Assembly (NCBI GenBank): GCA_014338405.1
Contig: JTDE01000023.1
Coordinates: 370,670 to 434,669 of the forward strand
Direction of reading: 5' to 3'
DNA: 64,000 bases
Source of the DNA: Paragonimus skrjabini miyazakii
Lineage: Eukaryota; Platyhelminthes; Trematoda; Plagiorchiida; Troglotrematidae
Shown here in pieces: positions 49,808 to 60,385 of this stretch. Position 1 is the first letter of the stretch; every line of letters starts with the position of its first letter. The notes under the pieces were generated by a model, which saw only the letters and a list, made by a program, of their open reading frames with translations, was not told where the DNA came from and ran no database searches. The translations under genes and the position numbers were made by a program.

Positions 49808-50324
49808 GAACAACCTCGTTTTCAGTGATACATCATCAGGCTAAAGACGTCACATTTGTATCGCACATTTTACAGGGGAATCATTAAAGGGGTGAACAGG
49901 GAACGGGTGGTTAATGAGGTCAGTCGGTTCAACGCTACGCTGTAATCAAATATCCACTCGAAAAATGGGTCTTGACAGGCTAATAAGGTGTGGTGATCAC
50001 CAAGGCAGATCAAAAGCCTGAACAAAACGTTTTTGGGCGCGTACGGGTGGGTTGCATAGGTGAATTCTAATGGCTACAACTGTGGACAAAATCTTACGCC
50101 CCACGTTCTGTTCAGGCTTTGGATCTGTCTTAGCAAACCCCACACCCTATTAGTTTGTCAAGGTCAACTATTCGGGTGGGTACTTGAATACAGCGTGACA
50201 TTGAACCGACTAACCTCATCAACCGCCCGTTCCCCGTTTACCCCTTAATGATTCCTCTGTAAAATTTGTGGTAAAAATATGCTGTATGTGGCCTGATAAT
50301 AAATCACTAAAAACAAACTTGTTC
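49808..50324. repeat. Long inverted repeat, arms about 223 bp, loop 71 bp
   Basis: The left arm 49808-50030 and the right arm 50102-50324 are reverse-complement related with moderate divergence. Both carry a gaacaa... CAGTGAT-like outer end, a TTTTACAG(G/A)GGAATCATTAA block, GGGAACGGG(T/C)GGTT and an inner CCTGAACA(A/G)AACG end. The outer arm sequence on the minus strand (gcctgatgatg... gaaaacgaggttgttcc) resembles 3' ends of non-LTR or Penelope-like retroelements. No coding remnant was recognised. It could be a foldback element or an inverted pair of retroelement tails. Confidence 0.75.
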
Positions 50325-52470
50325 GTTACACAGTAGTTTTCATGACTACGCTGGGAATTTTCGCTCGATTATTGCGATGTCTGGGTTATTTCAGTTACGT
50401 GTCAATATGAACTGCCCAATATACTTGAAACTCAAACTACCAATCGAAGGATGATCAGGAGGGTGTATTCTAGGAGACCTACTGGCTGCCCCGTGAAAAA
50501 TTATCACCACTTACTTTATGACGAAATATACAACTTAATCTGCTTACAACTGCTGTTATACACAATAAGACGAACATGATTTCCTGGTGACAATCTACGT
50601 TTTACCAAAGAATCCGACATTTACTGGTTCTAAAGTTGAAATATACTGATTTGTGAACGCTTCTTGTTGGGCAATAACTACTTTTTAACTCGAAACCAAT
50701 ATTGGTTTACTGTGCAATACTTGGTTCCGAGTATGTCGCGTCGGTATGTTGTACGACCATCCACTTCATTTGCTACACAAGAATTACACCTTTTATTGGT
50801 TAACACAAGTTAACACAACCGTCTTCATGTGCGTAACTAGGTGATTCTCCGAAGCTTGATTACTGATCACACTGTTTTAACTTGTTAGTTGAGGATAGAA
50901 GAATGCATGTACCAGTAGGTCAGTTTATGTGAGCCTGACCGGACACATAACTTAAGATTAGGGGTGCTGCGACTTCCATCTTTTGAGTAACCGGTGGCCA
51001 AAAATAGTAGCTAATAACGGTTACATTGTGCCCGAAATAGAGGATTATGGGTAAAAGTTAATGCGTGTGATCGAAAAGCAATTGTTTTAATCTTGACAGT
51101 CGAAAAATACCGCATTACAACGTTAAAAGTTAGCGCTGGTTTGGGCCCATAATGACTCGAATGAAATCGCCAGAAAGTGACAATTAGTTGTCTGATCACC
51201 TGAACAGGCGAGTGAAACTCGTCGTGAGGCAAGCAACGCAATTTTCCGTACAGGTTCTCTAATTAACCTGTTGAACTTCCTAATTACGGATCTAGGAGAA
51301 GTGTCAGTCTGACTTATTCTACTTTAAAGCACAATGTGTCTCAAAGTCGGCCACCACCTGTACCGAGATTCCAGCAATAGTGCGAAATACAAAAACAGCT
51401 GTGCGTATTCAGTCAAAGTCCGACACATACAAGAAACCAAGCTCTATCAGCAATTCCCGTTGACTTTTTGGTAAGAAACTTGAACAATAGCACTGCCACA
51501 ACCACACAAGTATTATTACGCAATTCTGTGCAAAGCAGCATGTTAAAAACTCGACAACGACAGCTGTACTTCAGCAAGTCATCCGCGCAATATCTTATCT
51601 GTGAAATGATCCAACTTCCCTGTTCTGGATTTAGTATGGTTCACTGTTTTAATGCAAACCCAACCACCACTGATTACACAATTCCCTCCATATGTGAAGT
51701 ATCACTTCTACTGTCAACTCGTATTTTTTGACAGGACTTGGTAAACTGTATTATTAAATTTTCATATTGGACACCATTCTTCTTATATTACTGAAATAAA
51801 TATAAGCATCCAACAATTATAAATACCTATAGTTAAATTTCCACACGTCTAACAACGGAATTAATACAGGAGATAATTTCGGAAGTTTGTTTCTAATTAT
51901 GGCATAGCGCATGATTCCAATGCAAAATGCCCAACTTCCAGGAAAGTTGAAAAACCTTTCGAAATCGTGCTGTCTTGGGTGTTCATGTCAACCAGAATTT
52001 CGAAGGGCATTCTAAGTTATTTTTTGGATTGAAGAAAAATAGAAAATGTAAACTCTCCATGTTTTCATTTGAAACTAATCAATAGCAGGTAATAGGTTAT
52101 AAAATATGCAAGGTAATAACCAAAAAATTAGAATATGCCGTAAACATGAGCGCTAACGGGGTATGAACAAACCACACATTAATTGCGTGTGAATCACATG
52201 TCGAGTGTTGAATATGTGGATGATGGGATTAGCTCACAATGCAAGCGACTGTCATTTTGATATCTACTCAGTCTGTCTCAACTTGTTTAGCCAACGCAAC
52301 GGCAAAAAACGGCTATGATTTGTCGGTTTGAATGTGAGCGTTATGAAACTTATGATCAACTTACAATCTTGTGACTAAAATCAGTGCAAACCAAAATCCT
52401 CAAAATATACTGTGACCGTCCCATAAAAATTGGGTGCAAAGATTACGTACCAAGCTTAATTCTCCTTTTT
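50325..52470. other. Intronic stretch, nothing recognised
   Basis: AT-rich, short frames only, no repeat copy seen. Confidence 0.4.
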
Positions 52471-52950
52471 GATTACTGATGAGTAGTGGAGGATTCTGAT
52501 TTTCTATATAGATTGAACATCACCCACAATTAATAGCAGCTGTCGCGTTCCCATATACTTCCCAGTCGGCCCCTTTCGAACGGCAAAAGCACTAGACTCG
52601 AGTTTCGCTTTCATTAGATCTCGTCAGTGGTAAATGTCCTTGCCACGGCCGTAACTAGAACTTTGGCCACGCTTCCATGAGGCAACCGTGTTGACCACTG
52701 CACCAATTATCTCACATTAGACACGACCAATTTATCATACGTGGAATCTCAACCACTTTTGCCGGTGAGCAATGATCAAGTTGCCCGTCCGCCTCGACGA
52801 CTCCATTGACTAGGACTTCCGTCCAAGTTGAAATCACAGAAGCCACTGAGTTGTTGAGCGGTATTTTACTTACTAATGAGTAGTAGGGGATTTTGGTTTT
52901 CTCACACAGATTGAATATCACCCACGATTGATCGCAGCTGTCGTATTCTT
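52471..52950 (-). mobile_element. SINE-like family 2, head-to-tail pair (copy H)
   Basis: One near-complete unit (52471-52870) is followed by the first ~80 bases of a second in the same orientation. The landmark actgatgagtagtgg at 52475 recurs as actaatgagtagtagg at 52872, a period of 397 bp. The antisense B box (GGCCGTAACTAGAACTTTGG) and A-box region (CACTGCACCAATTATCTCAC) are present but diverged. The second unit breaks off after gatcgcagctgtcgtattc. Confidence 0.8.
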
Positions 52951-53481
52951 TCTCGTTTTGACCAATAACAAAACTGAAGACAGGCGATTTAAATTTTTCA
53001 GGTAGTTTATATGACGTTCTAGCCACCTAGAATATTCGGACGGAAATCAGCACCCAGTATCACACATTCGGAAGTTTCGTTCGCAAACCAGTTAGCTTGT
53101 AATCGAAGCAGACAGCCGTGCCACGGTTGAACATCTTGCCAAGTATTATGTCGAGTGCTATATTATCTATAGTTTACTAGTCATTAAATATTGGCAGAAA
53201 CAATGTTGGATTGATAAAGTTTCGTATGCCCACTGACGACGGCATAACTTGCTGACAAAAGTAACATTTTCAAGTTGGCATAAACGGTTGTATGAAACCA
53301 CAAGCTGGTCCACTGAAACACTTGGTCATAAAATAGGCTTAGCATGTCTTGTCCAGCGCGTGATATTCTTGCGTCGCCTGCAAGTTTAGACTGTTCTTAC
53401 TGACAAATGTCTCAAGCTGGAAACTGCATCTTACATGGCAGCGTGTCGTCGTTTACGTTTTGATAATTAATGGTTATGGAA

Positions 53482-53739
53482 TTTTAGATGAGATTCAATT
53501 GTGAACAGTCAGAGCTTCGGCTGGATTCGAACCAGCGACAGAAACAACATGCCTCAACGCGGCAGGCGCTCTACCAGCTGAGTAACGAAGCCACGCCAGG
53601 AGCTCAGAACGTTTACATTTTGACTTGGTTACCCACCCGTCCCACTGTCTCTTATCAATCCCCCAAATGATCTAAGTAGTCGACTGCCCCGGCAGGATTT
53701 CTCGAACAGCTCACGTTGGAATCCACCAACGTCACTGCT
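53482..53739 (-). mobile_element. tRNA-derived SINE-like element, family 1, copy 2 (truncated)
   Basis: Starts ttttagatgagattcaattg and contains the tRNA-like domain at 53513-53592 on the minus strand, with the B box GGTTCGAATCC intact and the A-box region altered to TACTCAGCTGG. The inner sequence (cacccgtcccactgtctc; ATGATCTAAGTAGTCGACTG) is almost identical to copy 1. It stops after ccaccaacgtcactgctgaac, before the distal inverted repeat, so one end is lost. Confidence 0.82.
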
Positions 53740-53782
53740 GAACATAGAAATTGTAGTACCTATATTTTTTGATATGTTTACA

Positions 53783-54082
53783 ATTTTAGATGAGACCTAA
53801 TTGCGAAAAGCCACGGCTTCGGCTGGATTCGTACCAACGACAGAAATCCTGCCGAGGCAATCGATCCCCTGGATCATTTGATGGATTCCATATGAAACAG
53901 TGTGACGGAGGATAACCGAGTCCATATGTGAAATTCGCAAGCTCCTGGCGTGGCTTTGTAGCTCAGCTGGTAGAGTGCTTGCTGCTTTGAGGCATACCGT
54001 TTCTGCCGCTGGTTCGAATCCAGCCGAGGCCATTAGTTTTAACATTTGAGTCTCATTTAAAATCATAAATCTGTCAAACTAC
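53783..54082 (+). mobile_element. tRNA-derived SINE-like element, family 1, copy 3
   Basis: Lies 43 bp from copy 2 in the opposite orientation, so the pair is inverted. The left inverted repeat (from tttagatgagacc to GGATTCGTACCAAC) and the right one (GCTGGTTCGAATCCAGC to gagtctcattt) are both present, followed by the 3' tail aaaatcataaatctgtcaaac shared with copy 1. The tRNA-like domain at 53952-54031 has a fully pairable acceptor (GGCTTTG with CGAGGCC, allowing G-T), A box TAGCTCAGCTGG and B box GGTTCGAATCC. The middle is shorter than in copies 1 and 2. Confidence 0.83.
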
Positions 54083-54504
54083 TTAGTAGTTTATTGAATT
54101 TCCCACGTAGCTATTTAGATGGCATGATAGTCTCATACTTTTAATTTTACTTCCAGGGACGTGAACTGTTAAGTATTCTTTACCATTCGCTTAGGCCCAT
54201 GAGGGCCCAATAATTCGTATACGTATAACCCAACCACAACAAAGTAGCAGAACAGTAGGAGTCAATGTCAGGAGTAACGACCAGTATTAGCCAATCTGAG
54301 ACTATGACAAGTTGCAACCAAATTGATTAAACTCATCATTCGAACAGTTGGACTAAAACTGAGGTGACTGACAGGCAACGTCAACTTTAATTAAACTCAG
54401 TCAACACTCCAAGGATCTAAATGTGTTACCAAGATATAGGTGCGGACCTCGTTTCACCGTTGCTTATTGCTTCAACTTTAACGTAAATTTGAAAATAAAC
54501 TCAC

Positions 54505-54901
54505 TTTGGTGTAAACTGCGCGTGCAGTCATTTCTGTGTCTAAAAATGCGGCAATCATTCCAAACAACCCGAAGGCCAAGCAAAAATCAGCCATTCGGCG
54601 CCGCCGCTCAAGCAAGTATTGACGACGACCAAGATGATAGCCGATTCCTTTAGTGAAACGTTCGGTCGGTCGACGGGCTCTCTTGGTTCGCAAATCAGGT
54701 TTCGTGTCAAGCTTGGACCGTTTGTACACGAACGGAAACACTTCCGCAGAGCTAGGTCCTATGTTGGCATGAACGTCATCTTGTGTGTCTGAGTTTACCG
54801 ATGAATTCTCTGTATCTTGCCTGACCGACATAGTTCGTGATCGAGGTGCTGTTGGACCAATGTTGGCTTTAGACAGAAATGGTGTATCATCTCTTTGTTC
54901 A
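54505..54901 (-). CDS. KCNN-like: SK channel exon: N-terminal cytosolic region and S1 (partial gene)
   Basis: This exon encodes 132 codons of a small-conductance Ca2+-activated K+ channel, a tetrameric plasma-membrane channel opened through bound calmodulin. The first ~80 residues are Ser/Asp-rich. A basic run (RTKRARRPTERF) and the SK-type motif GIGYHLGRRQYLLERRRRM lead into hydrophobic S1 (DFCLAFGLFGMIAAF), ending AVYTK. Vertebrate SK channels have a similar GYKLG-RR-LFEKRKR-S1 stretch. Reading on the minus strand, a pyrimidine-rich acceptor (cttttt then AG at 54903-54902) starts the exon with the last base of a split codon, and a donor GTGAGT (54504-54499) follows the AAA codon. The frame stays open upstream of the acceptor, so a longer exon or alternative start is possible. 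Joined to the 41.7-kb exon, the protein reads through in phase with no gap against the family. Identity is confident; the 5' boundary less so. Confidence 0.9.
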
Positions 54902-55220
54902 CTAAAAAGATTTTTTGTGAAAAGGAAGCAGGTATTAGTTGGTTCAACAAAACGCATCACAGCAAAGTTGTCACACAGTTTAAATTTTAGGCGATGATGA
55001 ACACAACTCCAGAAAGTGGTTGAAGGTTGAAATATGTGGCTGCATCAAGTGTGACGTGTGCGTAGTTTTGTTGCTGTAAAATATTTGACTATCAGTTAGA
55101 AATCAGCCCAAATTTTAGATTTTTGGAATATAGCTTTGTTACTACACGGATCCATAAAACCCTTATCAGTTGATAAGATCAGCATGGGCATGAATTAGAA
55201 ACCAGTCTTGTCTTATAGAG
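54902..55220. other. Sequence upstream of the S1 exon
   Basis: Contains the pyrimidine-rich acceptor tract of the S1 exon at 54904-54930. The coding frame stays open upstream to beyond 55000 (MRFVEPTNTCFLF, preceded by HHRLKFKLCDN), so a longer 5' exon or alternative start cannot be excluded. No promoter recognised. Confidence 0.5.
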
Positions 55221-56323
55221 CTGATGAGTAGCCGGGGATTTGGTTTCTTTCACGTAGAACAGCACCCATATTCAATCGTAGCCTTCACATTCAGACAGAC
55301 GTTTCAGCCAGCACGTGCCGGAACAAAGAAGCACTGAACTGGTGCTCACCAGTCGTGCACGGCCTGGTTAGAATATCAGCCATGTATTAACAAAACAACA
55401 TGGTTGGTCATTAACGTTGGACACGACCGAATTATTTCACCAGAATGCTCAAGTACGTCTGCTTGACACCAGTGATCGAGTTGTCAAATAATTTCGATAC
55501 GGTAACTGTCCTGACAACCGAAACCGATAGCCCCACGATTAGGACTTATGAGACAAGTCAAAATCGCCGATCTCAGTAAGCTCGGCGTTACTTCAGATTA
55601 TTGACGAGTAGTTGAGGAATTGGTTAGGTTCAAGTCAAACACCACTCACATCCGCGTTCAGACTATTACTAGCAAACGAGAGAGGTCATCGGTTTCAATG
55701 TAACAATTCGGTCTTGGCTGGTATGAAATGAATGGCTCAGTGGTTTGGAACTCCGACCAGAGTTTCATGAGGGAACCGTGTTGACCACTACACCTTTGAC
55801 CCCACACCAGGCACGACAGAATTATCATATGTGAATGCTCAACCACTCTCGTTTGTGAGTGCTGATCCGGTTGCTGGTTCGTCATGGTAGGGGATACAGT
55901 TACAGTCTGTTAACTTCACCCGATAGCCTCAAGATTGCATCTTTCAAGATAGGTCAAAATCCCCGGTCCCATTGAACCTGCTACGCGATGTTTTAGATTG
56001 CTGTTATGTAGCCGGGGATTTGGCTAATTTCAAGTTGAACATCGCTTACATCTGATTACAGCTCTCGCATTTCCATAGATTTCCTGGTTGGCATTTTCCG
56101 AAAAGAAGTACTAGACTCGAGTTTCGCCCTCATTAGAGCACGTCACTAGTGCACATCCTTCTCACCGCCGGGACCAGAAATTCGACCACGCTTTGATGGC
56201 TCAATCGTGCTGACCATCGCGCCATTGACCTCACACTAGGCACGACCGAATTATCATATGTGAGCGTTTGAGCGCTTTCTTACGTGAGTAAGGACTGAAT
56301 TACCCCATCGCCCTGAGAATATT
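55221..56323 (-). mobile_element. SINE-like family 2, tandem array of three head-to-tail units
   Basis: Three units start at the same landmark: ctgatgagtagccgggg at 55221, ttgacgagtagttgagg at 55611 and ctgttatgtagccgggg at 56001, a period of 390 bp twice over. The first two units are strongly diverged; the third is closer to the consensus (ACTAGACTCGAGTTTCGC; GCGCCATTGACCTCACAC). It lies about 320 bases upstream of the S1 exon on its 5' side. Confidence 0.78.
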
Positions 56324-56351
56324 AATGAGTATTACTGTGTATTATGCGAGC

Positions 56352-56607
56352 AGTACTCGCAAGCGAATGTAGGTGACCTTTTACGTATGATGATTCAATC
56401 CTGTCTAATGCGGATTCACTGATGCAGTGGTCAACACCGTTGCCTCATGAAAGCGTGACCGGTGTTCTAGTTCCGGCCATGGCGAACATATACGCCACCG
56501 ACGAGCTCTTCTAGCAAGAGCGACACTCGAGTGTAGTGCAACATTTTGAACGGAGCCTACTGGAAAATCTGCGGGAATGCGACGGCTGTGACCAATTTAT
56601 ATGAATA
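56352..56607 (+). mobile_element. SINE-like family 2, inverted unit closing the array
   Basis: A sense-strand half-unit: actcgcaagcgaatgtagg, TTCACTGATGCAGTGGTCAAC (A-box region), GCGTGACCGGTGTTCTAG (B-box region), ACACTCGAGTGTAG, ending gggaatgcgacggctgtgacc. It faces the third tandem unit, giving an inverted-repeat end like those of copies A-C. Confidence 0.75.
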
Positions 56608-57294
56608 TAACTGTTTATGGGCATCTAAATTTTGTGCTACCTTAACACCATGAAGCTATATTTCTGAGTTTATTGATACGATGGAATTGGTTAGAATGAA
56701 CAACTATGTGAGATGTAAAAGTTGTGATCAACTGGCACTACTGCGGGGGTGTTTGGTAATTGTGATTTTTCTACGTAAACCTCATCAACTATTTTTCAGT
56801 TTACACATTTAGATAAACAGTTTAGTGGGCTGAGTTTGAACGAAAATGTTTCACGTATATCATTAAGGCTAGTCATCAAGGCACAATTTTCTAAGTTGTC
56901 GTTATGAAAAACATTTGTCAAATATGTGACATGATTGCTTCGATCATTATCTAATTGGTCTCATCTTAGCTGTGGCCAAGTTATCATAATTAGTTGTCAA
57001 AATACAGCTACCTGAGGATTAAACCAGTTGTATTCGAGACGTTTTTAATTCACAAAAGAAATGCCACTCTTAACTCAGGCATAAATGACCAAAGCCACTA
57101 CATCTACAATGTAATACATATGGTTGCAGCTAAGCGAGCCGATGAAACAGCTTGCTGTTCTGCACCCGTAGTTATCCTGTCCGTGTAGGTTACAACATTC
57201 GGCTTTTCAACCAGACGGATAACACATTCGTGAAGGCACAAGCAAATTATTTGTAACACGAACCTATGATAAACATTACGCCCAATAAAACTGA

Positions 57295-57618
57295 TCAACA
57301 TGGGCCATGAAAGTGCGAAGCGATCAACAGTAAACCATAACAAGCACCAAATCGGATTAACTTGACATACGACTGGTGTTGTCGATTCATCAAAATCATC
57401 GACACCCTCCGAATTCGGGAATCCAGTGACAATTCTTCATCCAAGGTTGTTGTACGCTTTGCCGCCAATTGACCATAGTGCTGGGCTATGGGAACCTTGA
57501 GCGAATTGTCCACCGTCAACTCATTTGGTTTTGTTTTTGGGAATGGGGAAGTATTGTCAGAGATAGGCTTACTCAAATGCTTGTCGATCGCCTTCGTGGT
57601 GACTGATTGATTAGGAGT
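57295..57618 (-). CDS. Possible upstream exon of the SK gene (unidentified N-terminal sequence)
   Basis: On the minus strand an open frame begins exactly after a splice-acceptor-like tract (ttatttttgtccattag, AG at 57620-57619) and runs about 107 codons to a stop. The peptide starts TPNQSVTTKAIDK, is hydrophilic and Ser/Thr/Pro-rich, and includes AAKRTTTLDEELSLDSRIRR before becoming hydrophobic near the end. Variable N-terminal cytosolic exons are normal for SK channels, and this one lies in the same orientation 2.4 kb upstream of the S1 exon. Against it, no strong donor of the phase needed to join directly to the S1 exon (two bases left over) is visible; donors seen are mostly phase 0 or 1. 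Another exon may intervene, or the open frame may be chance. The 3' limit is not established. Confidence 0.35.
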   Translation of the reverse strand, partial: TPNQSVTTKAIDKHLSKPISDNTSPFPKTKPNELTVDNSLKVPIAQHYGQLAAKRTTTLDEELSLDSRIRRVSMILMNRQHQSYVKLIRFGACYGLLLIASHFHGPC

Positions 57619-60385
57619 CTAATGGACAAAAATAAGGAAATATCGTAAAACAGAGTAAACGCAATATGTTCAGATGCTGATCTAATTTGATACACATATG
57701 GTCACATTCATTTACATGTTTACTCACACAACAGTCTGTGACCCAGAATCCCACAGCCTAAAGTTGTATTTGACCGTGAAGTTGAAACAGAAAAAGGGAC
57801 ATGCTTGACAACTGAAACTAAAGTAAGCACATTGATTGGTGGTGGTAATTTGCTTTGAATTTACTATAGAAATTTATTATAGAAAGGCGTTGATTATTTT
57901 GTCTAGTATGTCTGGTCGGCCACAGTTGAGAAAAAATGGAATTATTCGCTGTTTGTCCTAGTAATGAAAGGGGACAGGTTTTTCTATCCAACCGCAGGTT
58001 GTCCACTCGACTTTGGCCCGAGATTATTCTCTTCATTCAGTTTACACCGTTTTTCTTTACGTTTTAGCCCTAATTTTTTTCAATCGTCAGCGTCTATTTA
58101 ACATGCTAATATTTTGTTTTGTTTGCCATCTGACGGGAACAATCCGTAAATTTGGATTTAACTAATTATCAGTCGAAGGCAATGGTTACTTTACTAGACC
58201 ACGGAGGTTAGCGTGAGTCCATATTATACATAGAGACAGTCAGGCATTTTACTGTAAAATCCCACACTAACCCGAAGCATTACACACATGTTGACTTTCC
58301 ATTTTGGTTTATGTGACACGTATAATGCAACGAAACCGCTAGTTACAAGCAGACCATATAATTGCTGATTGCCTTGGGAGTCACAAACCGCTTGGTTGAT
58401 AATTAACTTACTCAAGCCACTAGTTCGATTCATGCTGTTGCCTGAAGACTGTCATAGAATTCGGAAAGTACTTTTGTGTAGTTTGTTCGCTTATTAAATA
58501 ATGTGAGTGAATTGGATGCGGAAAACAAATCATGTTGTTATCGTCTCTTCAGATAACTTGAAACTCACTACTGAGTAATTTATACAAAATTATCAACCAA
58601 TAGATTTTAGATAACCCTATACTGGAACTGGTGGTTGGTCAACTGCAAGATTGTATCCGTAACGTCTTTGGTGCATCTTCTGAAAGACATCCCGCGAAAA
58701 ACTATAGGCTGCATGGATTTAAAATAATGTCCTCGTCTTTTGTGTAACACTTTCTCGAAATGTCAGTTTATTACATTCTCGATAGCATTATGTGTGACTG
58801 TTCAAATTTGGCCTGCACCGGATACTGTGGGGAGGGAAAAGAGAAGCCTCACGTTTAATTGGAAATATTTTCACTAACAGTTTACAGGCAGTCTAACTTT
58901 GTACAATGCAGTTAACCATAAACTAGCTCAATGGCGCCGTCCACTTTGCGCTAACTATATTTTTAAAGGGTAAACCACCACCCGTGATGGGACCTGAGAA
59001 CCATCGTTACAACTCGCAGTAGTCTGTCTCCCATTTGTTGCTTGAATGCTTTGATTGCTTGCAGAAACGAATAGTTAGGCCTGGTGTTGGTGAAGGTTAA
59101 CCAATAATCTCATAGGACCCGTCCCTAGCCTCATAGCCCGTGCAGGTATGCACTTTCGTTTAGTTGAAGCGAGTCCGAACAAATGTGCTGTAAAGCTACG
59201 ACGGTAAAGGCCATTCGAATTGAGGAAAGCACCCACTTTGCATTCGGGTGTGCCTAATCTCAAACAACTTGTTGTGGTCTATGATAGCATTGTTACCAGT
59301 ACAATAGTTCACTTGCACATTTGAAATGCACCCTAAGAACGTCAATCAGACAGACGTTTAGTTTTTGTTCTGTACAATACTTCCACAAAATGGACCATTC
59401 GTAATTTTGTTATTGTTAATCTTACATAACTGGAAATAGCCACTGATTGTTCCAGCATTTCAACTCAAACCACGGCAATTCGGGTAAGCTTTCATTTAGA
59501 CTGTTAGTTTTATCTGATTTCTGAATCTCTTAAGAATCTTGTGAACTCATATAAAGCCTACCTGATACATGCTACTGTTACTCAGCCTCAATCCAGAGTG
59601 AACGCAATGCATATGCCCTCAAATTTTATCCGTTGTGCTACACAACCAAAAACACGGTGATGGAGGATGTCTTGAGATCGTAGGTCACATGCAATAAGAT
59701 AGTCTTTGTATTCAAAACAGCGCTCATACAGGAGCAATTAGGAGTGGCGCAGTTACACCAGGACAACCTGCATCTTGTATTCCAAACCTAAAATATAGAG
59801 TTAATTTGTCCCTGGCTGTCTAGATTGCGTAATAATGAATGAACACATTTTGTTATTCATTCAGTATGCTGTCCACAACTACTTTTGCGTGAATTTCATC
59901 AACTCAGTTCAGCAGAATTGTCCTCATGCAGAAGAACACTGGATATACTGGGACCAGTATTTATTTTGTTGGGTAAAGGATGCTTGGTTTTTCGTTTTTA
60001 TATATATACACCAAATTTTAGTTTGGCAAAGTGATAGGTGAAAATCATTTGGAGAAACTGTTTGTACCCAGTTCACATTCAACCCAAATATTATCCGCCA
60101 AGATTGCCATACCGTTGCTTTTTTAATACTGGGACCATTTTTATTTCCAAAGAACGCATGATATGCTTATTTATTCAAAAGGATGATTTGCGCAAACAAC
60201 TCTGTATTACTAGGACAAATGTTTACTACTTAAGGTCGTCTGTGGAAGGTATTGTGCTAATTCATTGTGCTGATTAATGTATGACAGGTGGGAAACCTTG
60301 CTAATTATAACACAAAAACCTGTTTCACGATTTTGACTTTAAAGTATGTTGTCGGTTACGGACACGAACTGAATTAAGACACGAT
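57619..60385. other. Non-coding stretch, nothing recognised
   Basis: AT-rich sequence upstream of the putative exon; short unrecognised frames. No promoter or first exon identified. Confidence 0.4.

Larger units (their letters stand above)
41785..54504 (-). other. Intron of the SK gene between S1 and S2 exons (12,720 bases)
   Basis: The limits are the GTGAGT donor after the S1 exon and the cag acceptor before the S2 exon; both sides are phase 0. It contains an RTE-like LINE 3' end (42.5 kb), second-family SINE copies at 44.3, 46.1 and 52.5 kb, an inverted repeat at 49.8 kb and two first-family SINE copies at 53.5-54.1 kb. Confidence 0.88.

Noticed and set aside
59075..59263. Minus-strand frame resembling a retroelement fragment
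   Set aside because: No motif of reverse transcriptase, nuclease or gag could be pointed to.
59740..59775. Another family 2 SINE copy (ggagtggcgcagtt)
   Set aside because: Only the A-box-like bases match; no neighbouring family sequence is present.
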